Source: Nitrospirota bacterium (GTDB taxonomy: Bacteria; Nitrospirota; Thermodesulfovibrionia; Thermodesulfovibrionales; UBA6898). Taken from it: a stretch of 38,024 nt of DNA. Location: positions 1 through 38,024 of the forward strand of contig JAJZPM010000036.1 in NCBI GenBank assembly GCA_021811105.1. The letters are read 5' to 3'. A program made the position numbers and the translations under genes. The notes beneath the pieces are model-generated. The model made no database searches, had not been told where the DNA came from, and was given only the letters and a program-made list of their open reading frames with translations. Positions 1 through 7,395 of this stretch are shown here, one piece after another; positions within the stretch are counted from its first letter, which is position 1, and every line of letters begins with the position of its first letter.

Positions 1-124
1 ACCGAGCCCGGCGGTACGCTTACGCTCACAATGAGCGGCAATCCGACAGTCCAAAAGGGTGTTTTGCATTATCTCCATCGACTCAAACACGCTGCATGAT
101 CTGTTTTTAATGCAACGTTAGGGT
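1..124. repeat. Left arm of 124-bp terminal inverted repeat
   Basis: Bases 1-124 are the exact reverse complement of 37898-38021. The match stops after the GGGT at 121-124; beyond it the two flanks differ. The repeat therefore has a sharp edge facing the window interior, as expected for the end of an insertion sequence whose body lies outside the window. No transposase is encoded inside. Two inverted copies of one element flanking the window, or an assembly graph broken at a multicopy repeat, would both give this picture. Confidence 0.9.
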
Positions 125-179
125 AAAATAGTAATCAGGAGACACACAGTATAAACCCCAAAAAACCCGGAGGTGCGTA

Positions 180-689
180 ATGGCTACCAAGGAACCGAAA
201 GGATTGGTGAAGACCGAACCCTCGAGGGCGCTTTCACCCTTTGAGACGATGGAGAGGCGTTTCTCCGAAATGGAGCGGATGTTCGAAGATTTCTTCAGAA
301 GGCCCTTTTCCCTCCTCTGGAATGCCCGCTGGCCAGGCATGCGGCCGGCCGAAATAGGCGAAATCAGTCCGTCGATGGACGTCTTTGAAGAAGGAGACGA
401 CGTCGTGGTAAAAGCGGAACTGCCGGGTATGAAAAAGGAAGACTTAAGCGTCGACTTTTCGGACGGCACTGTGACCATATCAGGCGAAAAGAAACAGGAG
501 GAAAAGATCGAGCAGAAGAACTATCACATGATAGAACGATCCTACGGGTCATTCACAAGGAGTGTCCGCATGCCGGTTGAGGTGCGGGCGGACAAGGCGA
601 AGGCGACCTTCAAGGAGGGCCTCCTCGAGATTAGGGTACCCAAGACCGAGGAGGCGAAGAAAAAAGAGAGAAAGATCCCCGTTGAATAG
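180..689 (+). CDS. Small heat shock protein, Hsp20/alpha-crystallin family
   Basis: This 169-residue protein is an ATP-independent holdase chaperone that binds unfolding proteins in the cytoplasm. The first 60 residues are the variable N-terminal arm, rich in Arg, Phe and Trp. The alpha-crystallin domain runs from about residue 63 to 155, with the AELPGMKKEDL segment, the GLLEIRVPK signature near the end, and a C-terminal I-x-V anchor (KIPVE). A strong Shine-Dalgarno GGAGGTG (169-175) fixes the ATG at 180. The gene begins only 55 bp inside the left repeat. No clear heat-shock promoter, CIRCE element or sigma-32 site is visible, so its native promoter may have been displaced. Confidence 0.95.
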   Translation: MATKEPKGLVKTEPSRALSPFETMERRFSEMERMFEDFFRRPFSLLWNARWPGMRPAEIGEISPSMDVFEEGDDVVVKAELPGMKKEDLSVDFSDGTVTISGEKKQEEKIEQKNYHMIERSYGSFTRSVRMPVEVRADKAKATFKEGLLEIRVPKTEEAKKKERKIPVE

Positions 690-696
690 CAGCTGT

Positions 697-729
697 GATG
701 GCCATAACTACTCAAGGGTTATGGCCGTC
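697..729 (+). terminator. Hairpin after hsp20
   Basis: Twelve base pairs (697-708 with 718-729, one G-T pair) close a 9-nt loop just after the hsp20 stop. No T-run follows, so it may act as an mRNA 3' end stabiliser or a weak terminator. It also lies between the convergent hsp20 and rpsU genes. Confidence 0.5.
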
Positions 730-794
730 CAGATTCCTCTTCACTCCTATGCCGGAACCCTACGCCCTCCGTCACCAAGCGGCAAGGGCACAGA

Positions 795-980
795 CTACCG
801 GGATCTGAGGGCCTTGGCCCTTTTCCTGGCGGCTTCCCTTTTTTTCCGCTTTTCTTTCACCGAGGGCTTCTCGTAGAAACTTCTCTGCTTAATCTCCTTG
901 AAAAGACCCTCCTTCTGGAGTTGCCGTTTGAGGGACTTCAGCGCCTTCTCGACGTCGTTGCCGTGGACTTTGATATCCAA
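795..980 (-). CDS. rpsU: 30S ribosomal protein S21
   Basis: This 61-residue, very basic protein matches bS21, which helps 30S subunits base-pair with Shine-Dalgarno sequences during initiation. Visible family features are the KALKSLKRQLQKEGLFKE helix, the conserved YEKPS block and a Lys/Arg-rich tail. Translation starts at TTG (978-980): no ATG is present at the family start, and a GGAG lies about 8 nt upstream inside the last codons of the preceding gene. The stop of that RNA-binding protein gene is only 3 bp away, so the two are probably translated from one transcript. Pairing of rpsU with an RRM protein suggests a cold or translation stress operon; this is inference. Confidence 0.92.
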   Translation of the reverse strand: MDIKVHGNDVEKALKSLKRQLQKEGLFKEIKQRSFYEKPSVKEKRKKREAARKRAKALRSR

Positions 981-983
981 TGG

Positions 984-1310
984 TTATCTCCGGCCCCTGT
1001 CAAAACCCCTGCCGCCGCCGAAGCCTCCCTTTCCACCGCCGAAGCCGTGGCGTTCCCTCGGCTGCTGGGGCCTTGCCTCCGCGACTGAAAGCGTCCTGTC
1101 CATAAAGTTCGTGCCGTTCAGCGCATTGATCGCCTTCCCGGCACCTTCCTCGGTTGCCATCTCGACAAAGGCAAAGCCCTTCGGGTTCCCGGTGTGTTTG
1201 TCCGTGATTATCTTCACCGATTCGACTTCCCCGCTCTGTGCAAAAAGCTCCTTCAAATCTTCTTCGGTCGCCTTGAACGAGATGTTGCCCACGTAAATCT
1301 TCTTTCCCAT
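984..1310 (-). CDS. Glycine-rich RNA-binding protein, single RRM domain
   Basis: This 108-residue protein has one RNA recognition motif at about residues 3-80 followed by a Gly/Arg tail. The RNP2 motif IYVGNI and the RNP1 motif KGFAFVEM are both intact. The tail contains FGGGKGGFGGG and ends DRGRR. Such proteins are RNA chaperones, often induced by cold. The ATG at 1308-1310 is chosen because AGGAG lies 7-8 nt upstream and the RRM starts right after it; the frame is open to 1403 but that extension lacks family similarity. It is the first gene of a two-gene unit with rpsU. A short leader hairpin (TGGGG at 1332-1336 with CCCCA at 1347-1351) may fold in the 5' UTR. Confidence 0.92.
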   Translation of the reverse strand: MGKKIYVGNISFKATEEDLKELFAQSGEVESVKIITDKHTGNPKGFAFVEMATEEGAGKAINALNGTNFMDRTLSVAEARPQQPRERHGFGGGKGGFGGGRGFDRGRR

Positions 1311-1647
1311 TTTTTTCTCCTCTTTCTTGCTTGGGGAAACAAAAAACCCCAGGGCTTTTAAAGTCTCTGAGGTTATCATAACTCCAAAAGTTTCTTTGTA
1401 CATTATAAACTAATCACCTTGCCACTGTAAACACCTCATTTTGGTATAGATTCGTCGCCGGACCTAAAGACTTCTCCACAGCCCTGCATTAGCCGAATAA
1501 GGCCGGGATACAAGGGCAAAAGGCAGCGAATTGCCTCACCGGAAGACGAAGCGCAATAGCGCCAGTCCGCTGCCGAGGGGCAAGATGATCAAACATGTCG
1601 CTCTTACCCATCCGGTCTGATACGCCGTGGTATGGCACTGCCCTCCA
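1311..1647. other. Divergent intergenic region without a supported gene
   Basis: This stretch separates the minus-strand RRM/rpsU unit from the plus-strand DUF3617 gene. It holds the leader of the RRM gene on its left side and the approach to the DUF3617 promoter on its right. The long antisense frames across it have no start or ribosome-binding site that I can defend. I see no RNA gene. Confidence 0.5.
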
Positions 1648-1677
1648 TTGAAGAGTCCGAAAAAATTGTGATATAAT
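1648..1677 (+). promoter_or_regulatory. Sigma-70 type promoter for the DUF3617 gene
   Basis: TTGAAG (1648-1653) is followed by an 18-bp spacer and a perfect TATAAT (1672-1677). The start site would be near 1684, giving a leader of about 50 nt before the ATG at 1734. Confidence 0.6.
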
Positions 1678-1733
1678 CCGATATCATTTCTGCTGCGCAA
1701 TATAGTTAATCTGAGGAAAGAGGAGGAATTACA

Positions 1734-2168
1734 ATGAAGGGAAAAATGGGGCTTATTCTGCTGGTCATGTTGACCTGGGCGTGGTGTACCTCGTCTTATG
1801 CGATGCAGAACATAACGGAAGGGAAATGGGAGATCACCTCCAGGGTGGCGATGGAAGGTTTGCCGATGGCGGTGCCACCGGTTAAGACTACCATGTGTCT
1901 GAGCAATAAGGAAGCTGTGCCCCAGAAGGCCCAAAAGAACCAGGACTGCAAGATGATCAGCAATAAAGTCGTGGGAGACACGGTAACGTGGGTCATGCAA
2001 TGCAGGGGCAAAAACGGGACGACTAACAGTGAAGGCAAAATCATTTACAAAGGCAGCAGTTTCGACGGGAAGGTCGTCGTGAACATGAAGAGCAAGGAAG
2101 GCAGTCAGAAGATCACGCAGAACATGCACGGGAAACGAATAGGGAACTGTCAGGAGAGCGCTCACTAA
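1734..2168 (+). CDS. Exported DUF3617 family protein
   Basis: This 144-residue protein has a signal peptide (residues 1-23, hydrophobic core GLILLVMLTWAWC, likely cleavage after SYA). The mature part begins QNITEGKWEITSR, the typical opening of DUF3617 proteins, whose function is unknown. Four Cys residues in the mature part (near 60, 73, 92 and 139) probably form two disulfides in the periplasm. GAGGAGG lies 8 nt before the ATG. It is a single-gene unit with its own promoter at 1648 and a terminator at 2178. Confidence 0.8.
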   Translation: MKGKMGLILLVMLTWAWCTSSYAMQNITEGKWEITSRVAMEGLPMAVPPVKTTMCLSNKEAVPQKAQKNQDCKMISNKVVGDTVTWVMQCRGKNGTTNSEGKIIYKGSSFDGKVVVNMKSKEGSQKITQNMHGKRIGNCQESAH

Positions 2169-2177
2169 CTTCCGGAA

Positions 2178-2208
2178 GGGGCCACGGGGCACCCATGGCC
2201 CCCTTTTT
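2178..2208 (+). terminator. Intrinsic terminator of the DUF3617 gene
   Basis: GGGGCCA (2178-2184) pairs with TGGCCCC (2196-2202) around an 11-nt loop. Five T residues follow at 2204-2208. It lies 10 bp after the stop codon. Confidence 0.85.
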
Positions 2209-2315
2209 CCCGGCAGTCAGCAGATCGCAGTAATGACCGGGGTGTTTCCGCGACAACCCAAAAAACACGTTATTGACAAGTTTATCGTTGTTTTGTCCCT
2301 CATCCCTCCTTTTGT

Positions 2316-2344
2316 TTGAAATTTTTCCGTACAACATTGATAAT
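2316..2344 (+). promoter_or_regulatory. Sigma-70 type promoter of the rhodanese gene
   Basis: TTGAAA (2316-2321), a 17-bp spacer and GATAAT (2339-2344) match the consensus at five of six bases in each hexamer. The start site would be near 2351. GGAG at 2355-2358 and the ATG at 2367 follow, so the leader would be very short. Confidence 0.6.
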
Positions 2345-2366
2345 GTAGAGAGATGGAGTATGTGCC

Positions 2367-2798
2367 ATGAAAGAAAATAGTAGAATGAGGCGTCTGTTCT
2401 TCAGTGCTTCGGCTGTTCTGGTCGTACTGCTCCTCTTTGCGGCGACCACAGAGAAGGGATGCTCGTTTCCTCAGGCGGCAATGATTCCAAAGGAACAGTT
2501 GAAGACCATGCTGAATGACCCGGCGGTCGCCATTATCGATCTTCGTCTAAACCGGGACTGGAACGCGGCTGATCGAAAGATTCCGGGTGCGGTCCATGAG
2601 GACCCGGATCATATCGCGGATTGGGCGGGGAAATATCCGAAGGACAAGATAATCGTCCTTTACTGTGCCTGACCGGACGAGATGACGAGTGCCGGTGCGG
2701 CACTGGAGCTGATGAAGATGGGATACGAAAAAGTCTACGTGCTCAAAGGCGGCTGGAATGAATGGCTCAAGGCAGGCTTCCCCGTGGAGAAAAAGTAG
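2367..2798 (+). CDS. Exported rhodanese-like protein, probable selenoprotein (in-frame TGA read as Sec)
   Basis: The reading frame runs from the ATG at 2367 (GGAG 8 nt upstream) to TAG at 2796-2798, with one in-frame TGA at 2670-2672. Read through, it gives 143 residues: a hydrophobic signal or anchor (about 9-27) and one rhodanese domain (about 38-140). Before the TGA comes DKIIVLYCA, the catalytic loop. After it come PDEMTSAGAALELMKMGY and VLKGGWNEWLKAGFP, the normal end of a rhodanese. In the related YCxCP subfamily the TGA position is Cys, so the product would carry C100-A-U102-P. Rhodaneses move sulfane sulfur or bind selenium at this loop. A hairpin at 2688-2704 fits a bacterial SECIS. 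Sequencing error or a Cys-to-stop mutation cannot be excluded. The stop codon abuts the stop of the convergent gene at 2799. Confidence 0.8.
2688..2704 (+). promoter_or_regulatory. Candidate bacterial SECIS hairpin in the rhodanese gene
   Basis: AGTGCC (2688-2693) pairs perfectly with GGCACT (2699-2704). The 5-nt loop is GGTGC, with G in the first two positions and a following U, as reported for bacterial SECIS loops. The loop begins 21 nt after the TGA (2670-2672), within the usual spacing for SelB-dependent recoding. It lies inside the coding sequence, as bacterial SECIS elements do. Confidence 0.7.
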
Positions 2799-3464
2799 TC
2801 ACAAGGGGCCCCTCGCCGTTTCGTGCGTTCGGAACGCGGTCCATATGCCGTCTCCATATACCTGGTTCGGGCGAAATAACGCCTTGTATGACATCTTCGG
2901 CGTCTCTTCGATATAAAATCCGGGGTAGTAATACCTCTTCTTCATCGACTGCGCGAGCGCTATCTCCTGCAAAATGCTGAAGACGCCGGGACTTCTCCGG
3001 AAATAACTGGTGTCGTAGTAAAAATAAACCGATGAGAGCGCGTCAGCGGCCGCATCAACAATGCCGGCGCCTATCAGTTTGTCTCCCAGATAATAATTCA
3101 TCTCGATGCTTCCCGGGTACCCGTAATACAGACTCAAGAGGGCCGCTGCATCCTCTTGCCGGTCCCCACCCTTTCCATTAGCATGTTTCGAGGCGATATA
3201 GCCCTTATAGAGCGCTACTCTTTCGGGAGTGACGCAGGGGGCGCTTATTTCCGTTCTCACATCCAGGTTCTTTTTCAGCGTTCGTTTCTGACTCCTGCTG
3301 ATCCTAAATTTTTCCGTTTCGACCCGCAAAGGCTTGCAGGACGAGCATCCCCGGCAGACATTCCGGTAAAGGACGCTTCCCAGCCTCCGGTAGCCCCCGG
3401 CAAGGAACAAATGAAGTTCCCGCTCAATGCCTTGGGAAGGAAAAAAGAACTCAAGTGACGCCAT
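2799..3464 (-). CDS. bpt: Arginyl/leucyl-tRNA--protein transferase (Ate1/Bpt family)
   Basis: This 221-residue protein resembles bacterial aminoacyl-tRNA--protein transferases, which add Leu or Arg to N-terminal Asp/Glu and mark proteins for ClpS/ClpAP degradation. The N-terminal domain holds a Cys cluster (YRNVCRGCSSCKPLRV) followed by a basic segment (SRSQKRTLKKN). The C-terminal GNAT-like domain contains IEMNYYLGDKLIGAGIVD and SSVYFYYD. It is somewhat shorter than typical Bpt (about 235-250), so Bpt is the family name and the exact amino acid donor is not certain. The ATG at 3462-3464 lacks a strong ribosome-binding site. It converges tail to tail with the rhodanese gene with no intervening base. 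Confidence 0.82.
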   Translation of the reverse strand: MASLEFFFPSQGIERELHLFLAGGYRRLGSVLYRNVCRGCSSCKPLRVETEKFRISRSQKRTLKKNLDVRTEISAPCVTPERVALYKGYIASKHANGKGGDRQEDAAALLSLYYGYPGSIEMNYYLGDKLIGAGIVDAAADALSSVYFYYDTSYFRRSPGVFSILQEIALAQSMKKRYYYPGFYIEETPKMSYKALFRPNQVYGDGIWTAFRTHETARGPL

Positions 3465-3725
3465 CCGCCCGTCAAATATATAAGGGCAGCACAGGTCCTC
3501 CCGAAAGGAGATACCAGATCCTCAGAAATCTAATTTCTTCATAAAAAAAAGACCGTTGGGATTTTCTCGTTACTCTATTGTATCCGATACGGCTTCTTAT
3601 TTCAGGTTTGCCCTGTAAGTCTTTGCCCGGTCCGAGTAGAAGACGTGTCGTCTTCCGGCCATAGCGCGATGGCACGAAACACATTTCCGTCGCATTTGGG
3701 GTAATATAGAGGTGGAGGATGAAAC

Positions 3726-3998
3726 ATGGATGGACCCGAAATAGTCGCCACTGTTGTCTCCTATGCAAAGGCCAATCCTCTTGCTGCGCTCGCTGCTGCC
3801 GGAATAATTCTATTCTTTTTCTACCGCCGGCCGGTCATGTCTTTCTTTGTCCTTTTCATCATCCTGCTTCTCGCCGGGGTGTATTATGTGATCATCAGCA
3901 TGTCTTCTTCGGCGGTTTCCGAGAAGGAGCGTCTGCAGCAGAAAAGCTCTCCGGTTCAGGAGATAATCGGGGTCGATCCCTCCCGCATGCTGCGCTGA
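3726..3998 (+). CDS. Small membrane protein, unknown function
   Basis: This 90-residue protein has two hydrophobic segments: about 19-32 (LAALAAAGIILFFF) and 38-58 (SFFVLFIILLLAGVYYVIISM), joined by the basic turn YRRP. A polar C-terminal tail with KERLQQKSSP follows. I do not recognise the family. GGAGG at 3714-3718 sits 7-8 nt before this ATG; an overlapping frame starting at 3719 is too close to it. The gene stands alone between the divergent bpt and the downstream oxidoreductase. Confidence 0.6.
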   Translation: MDGPEIVATVVSYAKANPLAALAAAGIILFFFYRRPVMSFFVLFIILLLAGVYYVIISMSSSAVSEKERLQQKSSPVQEIIGVDPSRMLR

Positions 3999-4214
3999 AG
4001 AAATCTGCTGCCCCCGCCTTACGCCCCGGCCATGGAAACGTGCCGCCTCTCCAAGACGTCCTTACTGCCCTATCCCTTGAAATATGGTCCCATGTCGCAT
4101 ATGATATCCCCATGGACCTGCATAACGACCGGGCCTTCATTCCAGGATCTGCCGGAAATGCCATGAGTAGTTTTCCGTTTGGCGGAACCGGGGGAAGAAC
4201 TGCGCGGCATTTTT

Positions 4215-5288
4215 ATGAAAAGATCTGAACCGGTAAAGATAATCGGCGCCGGGCCCGCCGGCCTTGCAGCAGCGATCAACCTCGCAAAGAACGGCTGCCG
4301 GGTGATCGTGTACGAAAAGAACCAGGATGTCGGGATGCGCTTTCATAATGACTTTCAGGGCCTGGAAAACTGGACTACGGAAGACGACGTACTCGACTTT
4401 CTGCCTTCAATGTCTATAGACATTGATTTCTATTGCAAGGCCGCATACGGAGGGCTGCTATACGGCCCCTCGGAAAGCGCAACTATCCATTCAGACCAAC
4501 CCCTTTTTTATCTGGTAAAAAGAGGCAGCGCCCCGGACACACTCGATCATTCTTTGAAACGACAGGCCCTGGATTCAGGCGTTCGCATCGAATTCAACAC
4601 TACGGTCCCTTCCGGGGAGGGAGACGTGATTGCGACGGGACCCAGGAAGCCCGATATGTTCGCAGTGGGGATCGTATTCGACACCGACATCTCCGATACG
4701 GCCGTCATCGTGCTCAATAATGAAATCGCGCCCAAAGGCTATGCCTATCTCCTGACGGCAGACGGCAGGGGCACTCTTGCAACGGTATTGTATGCCCACT
4801 TTGACCGCTGCGACCAGTACCTGGACAAGGCGGTCGCGACGTTTCGCGGGATACTCGACTTTGACCTCCGAAACCCGGCAAGATTCAGCGGCTTCGGCAA
4901 TTTTTTCCTCACGAAATCCGCCCTTGAAAGAGGGCAGCGGCTTGTGGGGGAGGCGGCGGGATTTCAGGATTTTCTCTTCGGTTTCGGCATCCGCTATGCC
5001 ATTACCTCAGGATATCTCGCAGCCAAAAGCATCATCGAGGACATCGATTACGATCAGCTGTGGAAACTCAGATTCAGCAAGCAGCTAAAAATGTCAGCAC
5101 TCAACCGAAGACTCTATGAGATGTTCGGCAATTTCGCTTACAACAGCCTGGTGAAAAAAACGGTCGCAAGCGGAAATCCCCGCAGGTTATGGCAGCGCTT
5201 TTACAGCACTTCCTTTCGCGGAATTCTGCGCGCCAACGATATGAAAGAAGAAGCGGCCTGCGACACAAGCCTTCTCTCCGGCCATTAG
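4215..5288 (+). CDS. FAD-dependent oxidoreductase, geranylgeranyl reductase-like
   Basis: This 357-residue flavoprotein begins with a classical Rossmann FAD site (IIGAGPAGLAAAINLAKNG, residues 8-26) followed by the acidic ribose-binding end VIVYEK. A second FAD-contact region lies near residue 255-280 (RLVGEAAGFQDFLFGFGIRYA), corresponding to the GDAAG..dP..G.GI motif of geranylgeranyl reductases and related monooxygenases. The substrate cannot be told from sequence; saturation of isoprenoid chains is one option. The ATG at 4215 starts just before the Rossmann strand and has no clear Shine-Dalgarno; a TTG at 4179 is the alternative and would add 12 residues. The 3' end overlaps the convergent gene by 4 bp. 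Confidence 0.75.
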   Translation: MKRSEPVKIIGAGPAGLAAAINLAKNGCRVIVYEKNQDVGMRFHNDFQGLENWTTEDDVLDFLPSMSIDIDFYCKAAYGGLLYGPSESATIHSDQPLFYLVKRGSAPDTLDHSLKRQALDSGVRIEFNTTVPSGEGDVIATGPRKPDMFAVGIVFDTDISDTAVIVLNNEIAPKGYAYLLTADGRGTLATVLYAHFDRCDQYLDKAVATFRGILDFDLRNPARFSGFGNFFLTKSALERGQRLVGEAAGFQDFLFGFGIRYAITSGYLAAKSIIEDIDYDQLWKLRFSKQLKMSALNRRLYEMFGNFAYNSLVKKTVASGNPRRLWQRFYSTSFRGILRANDMKEEAACDTSLLSGH

Positions 5289-6166
5289 ACGACCTGCACA
5301 GTCTCCCGCCTTCCGAACTTCTCCCTTCTCATCTCGTTACCCGACTTGTCCCGGTAGACGAGTTCATCGGTCTCCAGGTCATACTCCGGAGCCTCGACAT
5401 CGTGCCACCGGTCGAGAAAATACTGGTAAAAAGGGTTATAGAGACAACCGGGGTTGCGGCCGTGTCTGAATACGTACTCCGGCAACTCCTGCACATCCAC
5501 ACCGGGATGATAATGCCGTAGAAAGACATAATCCCCGAGTACGGCCAATTTCAGAAACGGCACGTCGCGATAAAGCTTCAGTCTTATATCTTTCTGCGAG
5601 GCCTTCAGCTCCTTCAGAAACTCTATGCTTCCGACTATCTGCCGTCTAAAATTTTCCGTATTTATGTCCGGAGATTGAATACTCCTTGCGCGTGAAACGG
5701 CCCCGTCGCCCAGGGGGTCAAGGAGCATTATCTTGGCCTCACGGCATTTCTGTAATACGTGATGAAGGTCTCCGGAGGGGTCCACAAAGGTGGTATGACC
5801 CGTAGAGCCGATCAGCATGATGTTTCGCCCGACCCCGTTTTTTTCCTTGAGCTTCTTCAGCCTTGTCCGGTCAATCCGTCGGCCGCTTCTGCCCATTGCA
5901 TGCAGCCCGGCTTCCTCTGTCATCTTCAACAGCTTTCTGCTCTTCAATCCCTTCACGAGAGCGTTAAGGAGCAGTATCAGAAGGACCGCGCTTGCCATCT
6001 CGATCGATACGAGAAATATCTTTTCGTTTTCGATCAGCCCCCAGAACTTGAGAAATTTCTCCGCGATGAACCTGACGGTAAAGGGCAGCGACAACGCGAC
6101 CGCCGCGCTCATCACCACCACTGCGATGTGATATAAAATGTGACTTATACTCTTCAGAAATTGCAA
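5285..6166 (-). CDS. Membrane-anchored protein with a PLD-like cytoplasmic domain, unknown function
   Basis: This 293-residue protein has two N-terminal membrane segments (about 8-30 and 50-68) and then a soluble domain. That domain has the strand NIMLIGSTGHTTF, then REAKIMLLDPLGDGAV, a helix QIVGSIEFLKELK, the strand IRLKLYRDVPFLKLAVLGD and FYQYFLDRWHDV. This order resembles HKD-less phospholipase-D-like domains found in some bacterial regulators, but no catalytic HxK is present. Translation starts at TTG (6164-6166) after a strong GGGAGG about 9 nt upstream. It follows the 6214 gene by 47 bp on the same strand and may be co-transcribed. Function is not known. Confidence 0.65.
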   Translation of the reverse strand: MQFLKSISHILYHIAVVVMSAAVALSLPFTVRFIAEKFLKFWGLIENEKIFLVSIEMASAVLLILLLNALVKGLKSRKLLKMTEEAGLHAMGRSGRRIDRTRLKKLKEKNGVGRNIMLIGSTGHTTFVDPSGDLHHVLQKCREAKIMLLDPLGDGAVSRARSIQSPDINTENFRRQIVGSIEFLKELKASQKDIRLKLYRDVPFLKLAVLGDYVFLRHYHPGVDVQELPEYVFRHGRNPGCLYNPFYQYFLDRWHDVEAPEYDLETDELVYRDKSGNEMRREKFGRRETVQVV

Positions 6167-6213
6167 GGTCGATAACCTCCCTAGTTGGAATGTGGCCTGT
6201 CCGGGCAGGTCAA

Positions 6214-6564
6214 TCAGGACAGAACGATAAGTGCGGTGACGAGGAAGAAGGCAATGTCTCCGCCCACCGAACTTTCTTCAGCGGGGATCCTTTCGCAAAG
6301 TGCCGAGATCAGCCGTATCTCCCGGTCGCCCATTCCGTAGATCTTTTCCTTCGACTTTTCGACAAGCTTCCTGTCCATCTTTTCTTCCAGGACAGGGAGT
6401 ATCTTGGGCATCTCCTTCTTGATAAGACTTTCATGAGACGGACCAACCTTCGGGGCGGCCACAGCGCCCAAGGCGTTCGACTGACAAACCACGAAAAGGG
6501 CGAACAGCACCGACAGTATGCACAATCCCGGTCGTTCCGTAAAACTACATATTTTAGCACTCAT
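6214..6564 (-). CDS. Small exported or membrane protein, unknown function
   Basis: This 116-residue protein has a hydrophobic N-terminal segment (ILSVLFALFVVCQSNALGA, residues about 16-35), a charged helical middle (KMDRKLVEKSKEKIYGMG) and a hydrophobic C-terminus (GGDIAFFLVTALIVLS). The pattern signal peptide, short helical region, GGD and C-terminal membrane helix resembles the PA2779/DUF6627 family, but I cannot confirm it. The ATG at 6562-6564 is chosen over an upstream in-frame start because AGGGGGC lies 6 nt before it. No partner gene is recognisable apart from the downstream membrane gene at 5285. Confidence 0.55.
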   Translation of the reverse strand: MSAKICSFTERPGLCILSVLFALFVVCQSNALGAVAAPKVGPSHESLIKKEMPKILPVLEEKMDRKLVEKSKEKIYGMGDREIRLISALCERIPAEESSVGGDIAFFLVTALIVLS

Positions 6565-6714
6565 TATTGCCCCCTTTGTTCTTTGATAATCCAAGTCTCC
6601 CTATTGAACATCAGGTCCATAACGCTCGAGACATACGTCTCCAGATGCCGTCTTCTCATGGGAAGAGTATAGCCGGGGAAGATTAAAACCGAGTTAAAAG
6701 TCAATTAAATAAAC

Positions 6715-7395
6715 TTAATGGCGAAAGTCGACAGGGGTAGGAAGCTTTGCACGCAGGTCTTCGATTTCCCTCATGCGGTTCAAGAACTTCCTGAAATTGT
6801 CCTCCGGCTTCCCGCCGAGGAATATCCTGCTTCCGACGCAAATGTAATCCACGCCGATATCGTAAAACAGATGCAGGTTGTCGATCGAAACGCCGCCGTC
6901 GACAGCGATTGTCTTTTGGGGGAAGATCCTCCGGGCCTCCGCCACCTTCGCGAGAACCTCGGGCCTGAAGGGGCTCCCATATTTCCCGGGATCCACCGTG
7001 AGGAAAAGCAACGTGCCGACGCGCCCGGCGACCCCGCGGCATTCTTGCAGCGTCGTCTCCGGCCTGACCGCCAGCCCCGCATCCAGGCCCCGTCCTCTCA
7101 ACTCTTCCAGGATGCCGTCATGATCCACCCTCGATTCAAAATGATAGATCACCTTTCTGAGTCCCCGGTTCCGTATCTTGCGAACAATTGGCCCCGGGTC
7201 CTCGACCATCAGGTGGACTTCGAAACTGAGTCCGGTCTCCACTCCGCTGATCATTTCTGCCGGGAAACTCTTTGTGCCGACAAAAAAACCGTCCATGATA
7301 TCGATCTGGACGTAGTCGGTAAGCGGCTCGGCCTGCCTCAGTCTCAGAACGAAGTCGTCGTAGTTTTCGGAAAGGACCGAAGGGACTATTTTCAC
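6715..7395 (-). CDS. Ribulose-phosphate 3-epimerase-like protein, divergent active site
   Basis: This 226-residue TIM-barrel protein belongs to the ribulose-phosphate 3-epimerase family, which interconverts ribulose-5-P and xylulose-5-P using a divalent metal. Conserved features are the IVPSVLS start, D32 and D35 in QIDIMDGFFV, H61 in VHLMVEDP, and D166 in IAVDGG. The canonical metal-ligand His of H-x-D-x-M-D is Gln (Q30), and the usual GHFVPN is GFFVGT; the NPGFGGQ loop reads DPGKYG. It may thus be a paralogue with another substrate or a metal site lacking one ligand. It starts at GTG overlapping the pgl stop by 4 bp and is the last gene of the sugar-phosphate operon. Confidence 0.8.
   Translation of the reverse strand: MKIVPSVLSENYDDFVLRLRQAEPLTDYVQIDIMDGFFVGTKSFPAEMISGVETGLSFEVHLMVEDPGPIVRKIRNRGLRKVIYHFESRVDHDGILEELRGRGLDAGLAVRPETTLQECRGVAGRVGTLLFLTVDPGKYGSPFRPEVLAKVAEARRIFPQKTIAVDGGVSIDNLHLFYDIGVDYICVGSRIFLGGKPEDNFRKFLNRMREIEDLRAKLPTPVDFRH

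Noticed and set aside
1536-2192. Long minus-strand frame opposite the DUF3617 gene, with a membrane-like C-terminus (CLIILPLGSGLALLRFVF)
   Set aside because: It is antisense to a well-supported gene for most of its length and has no start or ribosome-binding site near the plausible part; kept only as a weak possibility.
3670-3684. Sigma-54-like -24 element TGGCACG before the 3726 gene
   Set aside because: The -24 is perfect but no GC occurs at the required -12 position.
6199-6213. TGA of the 6214 gene as a third selenocysteine codon
   Set aside because: The sequence after it (LTCPDRPHSN then stop) has no family-like continuation, and the protein is already complete at the C-terminal helix.
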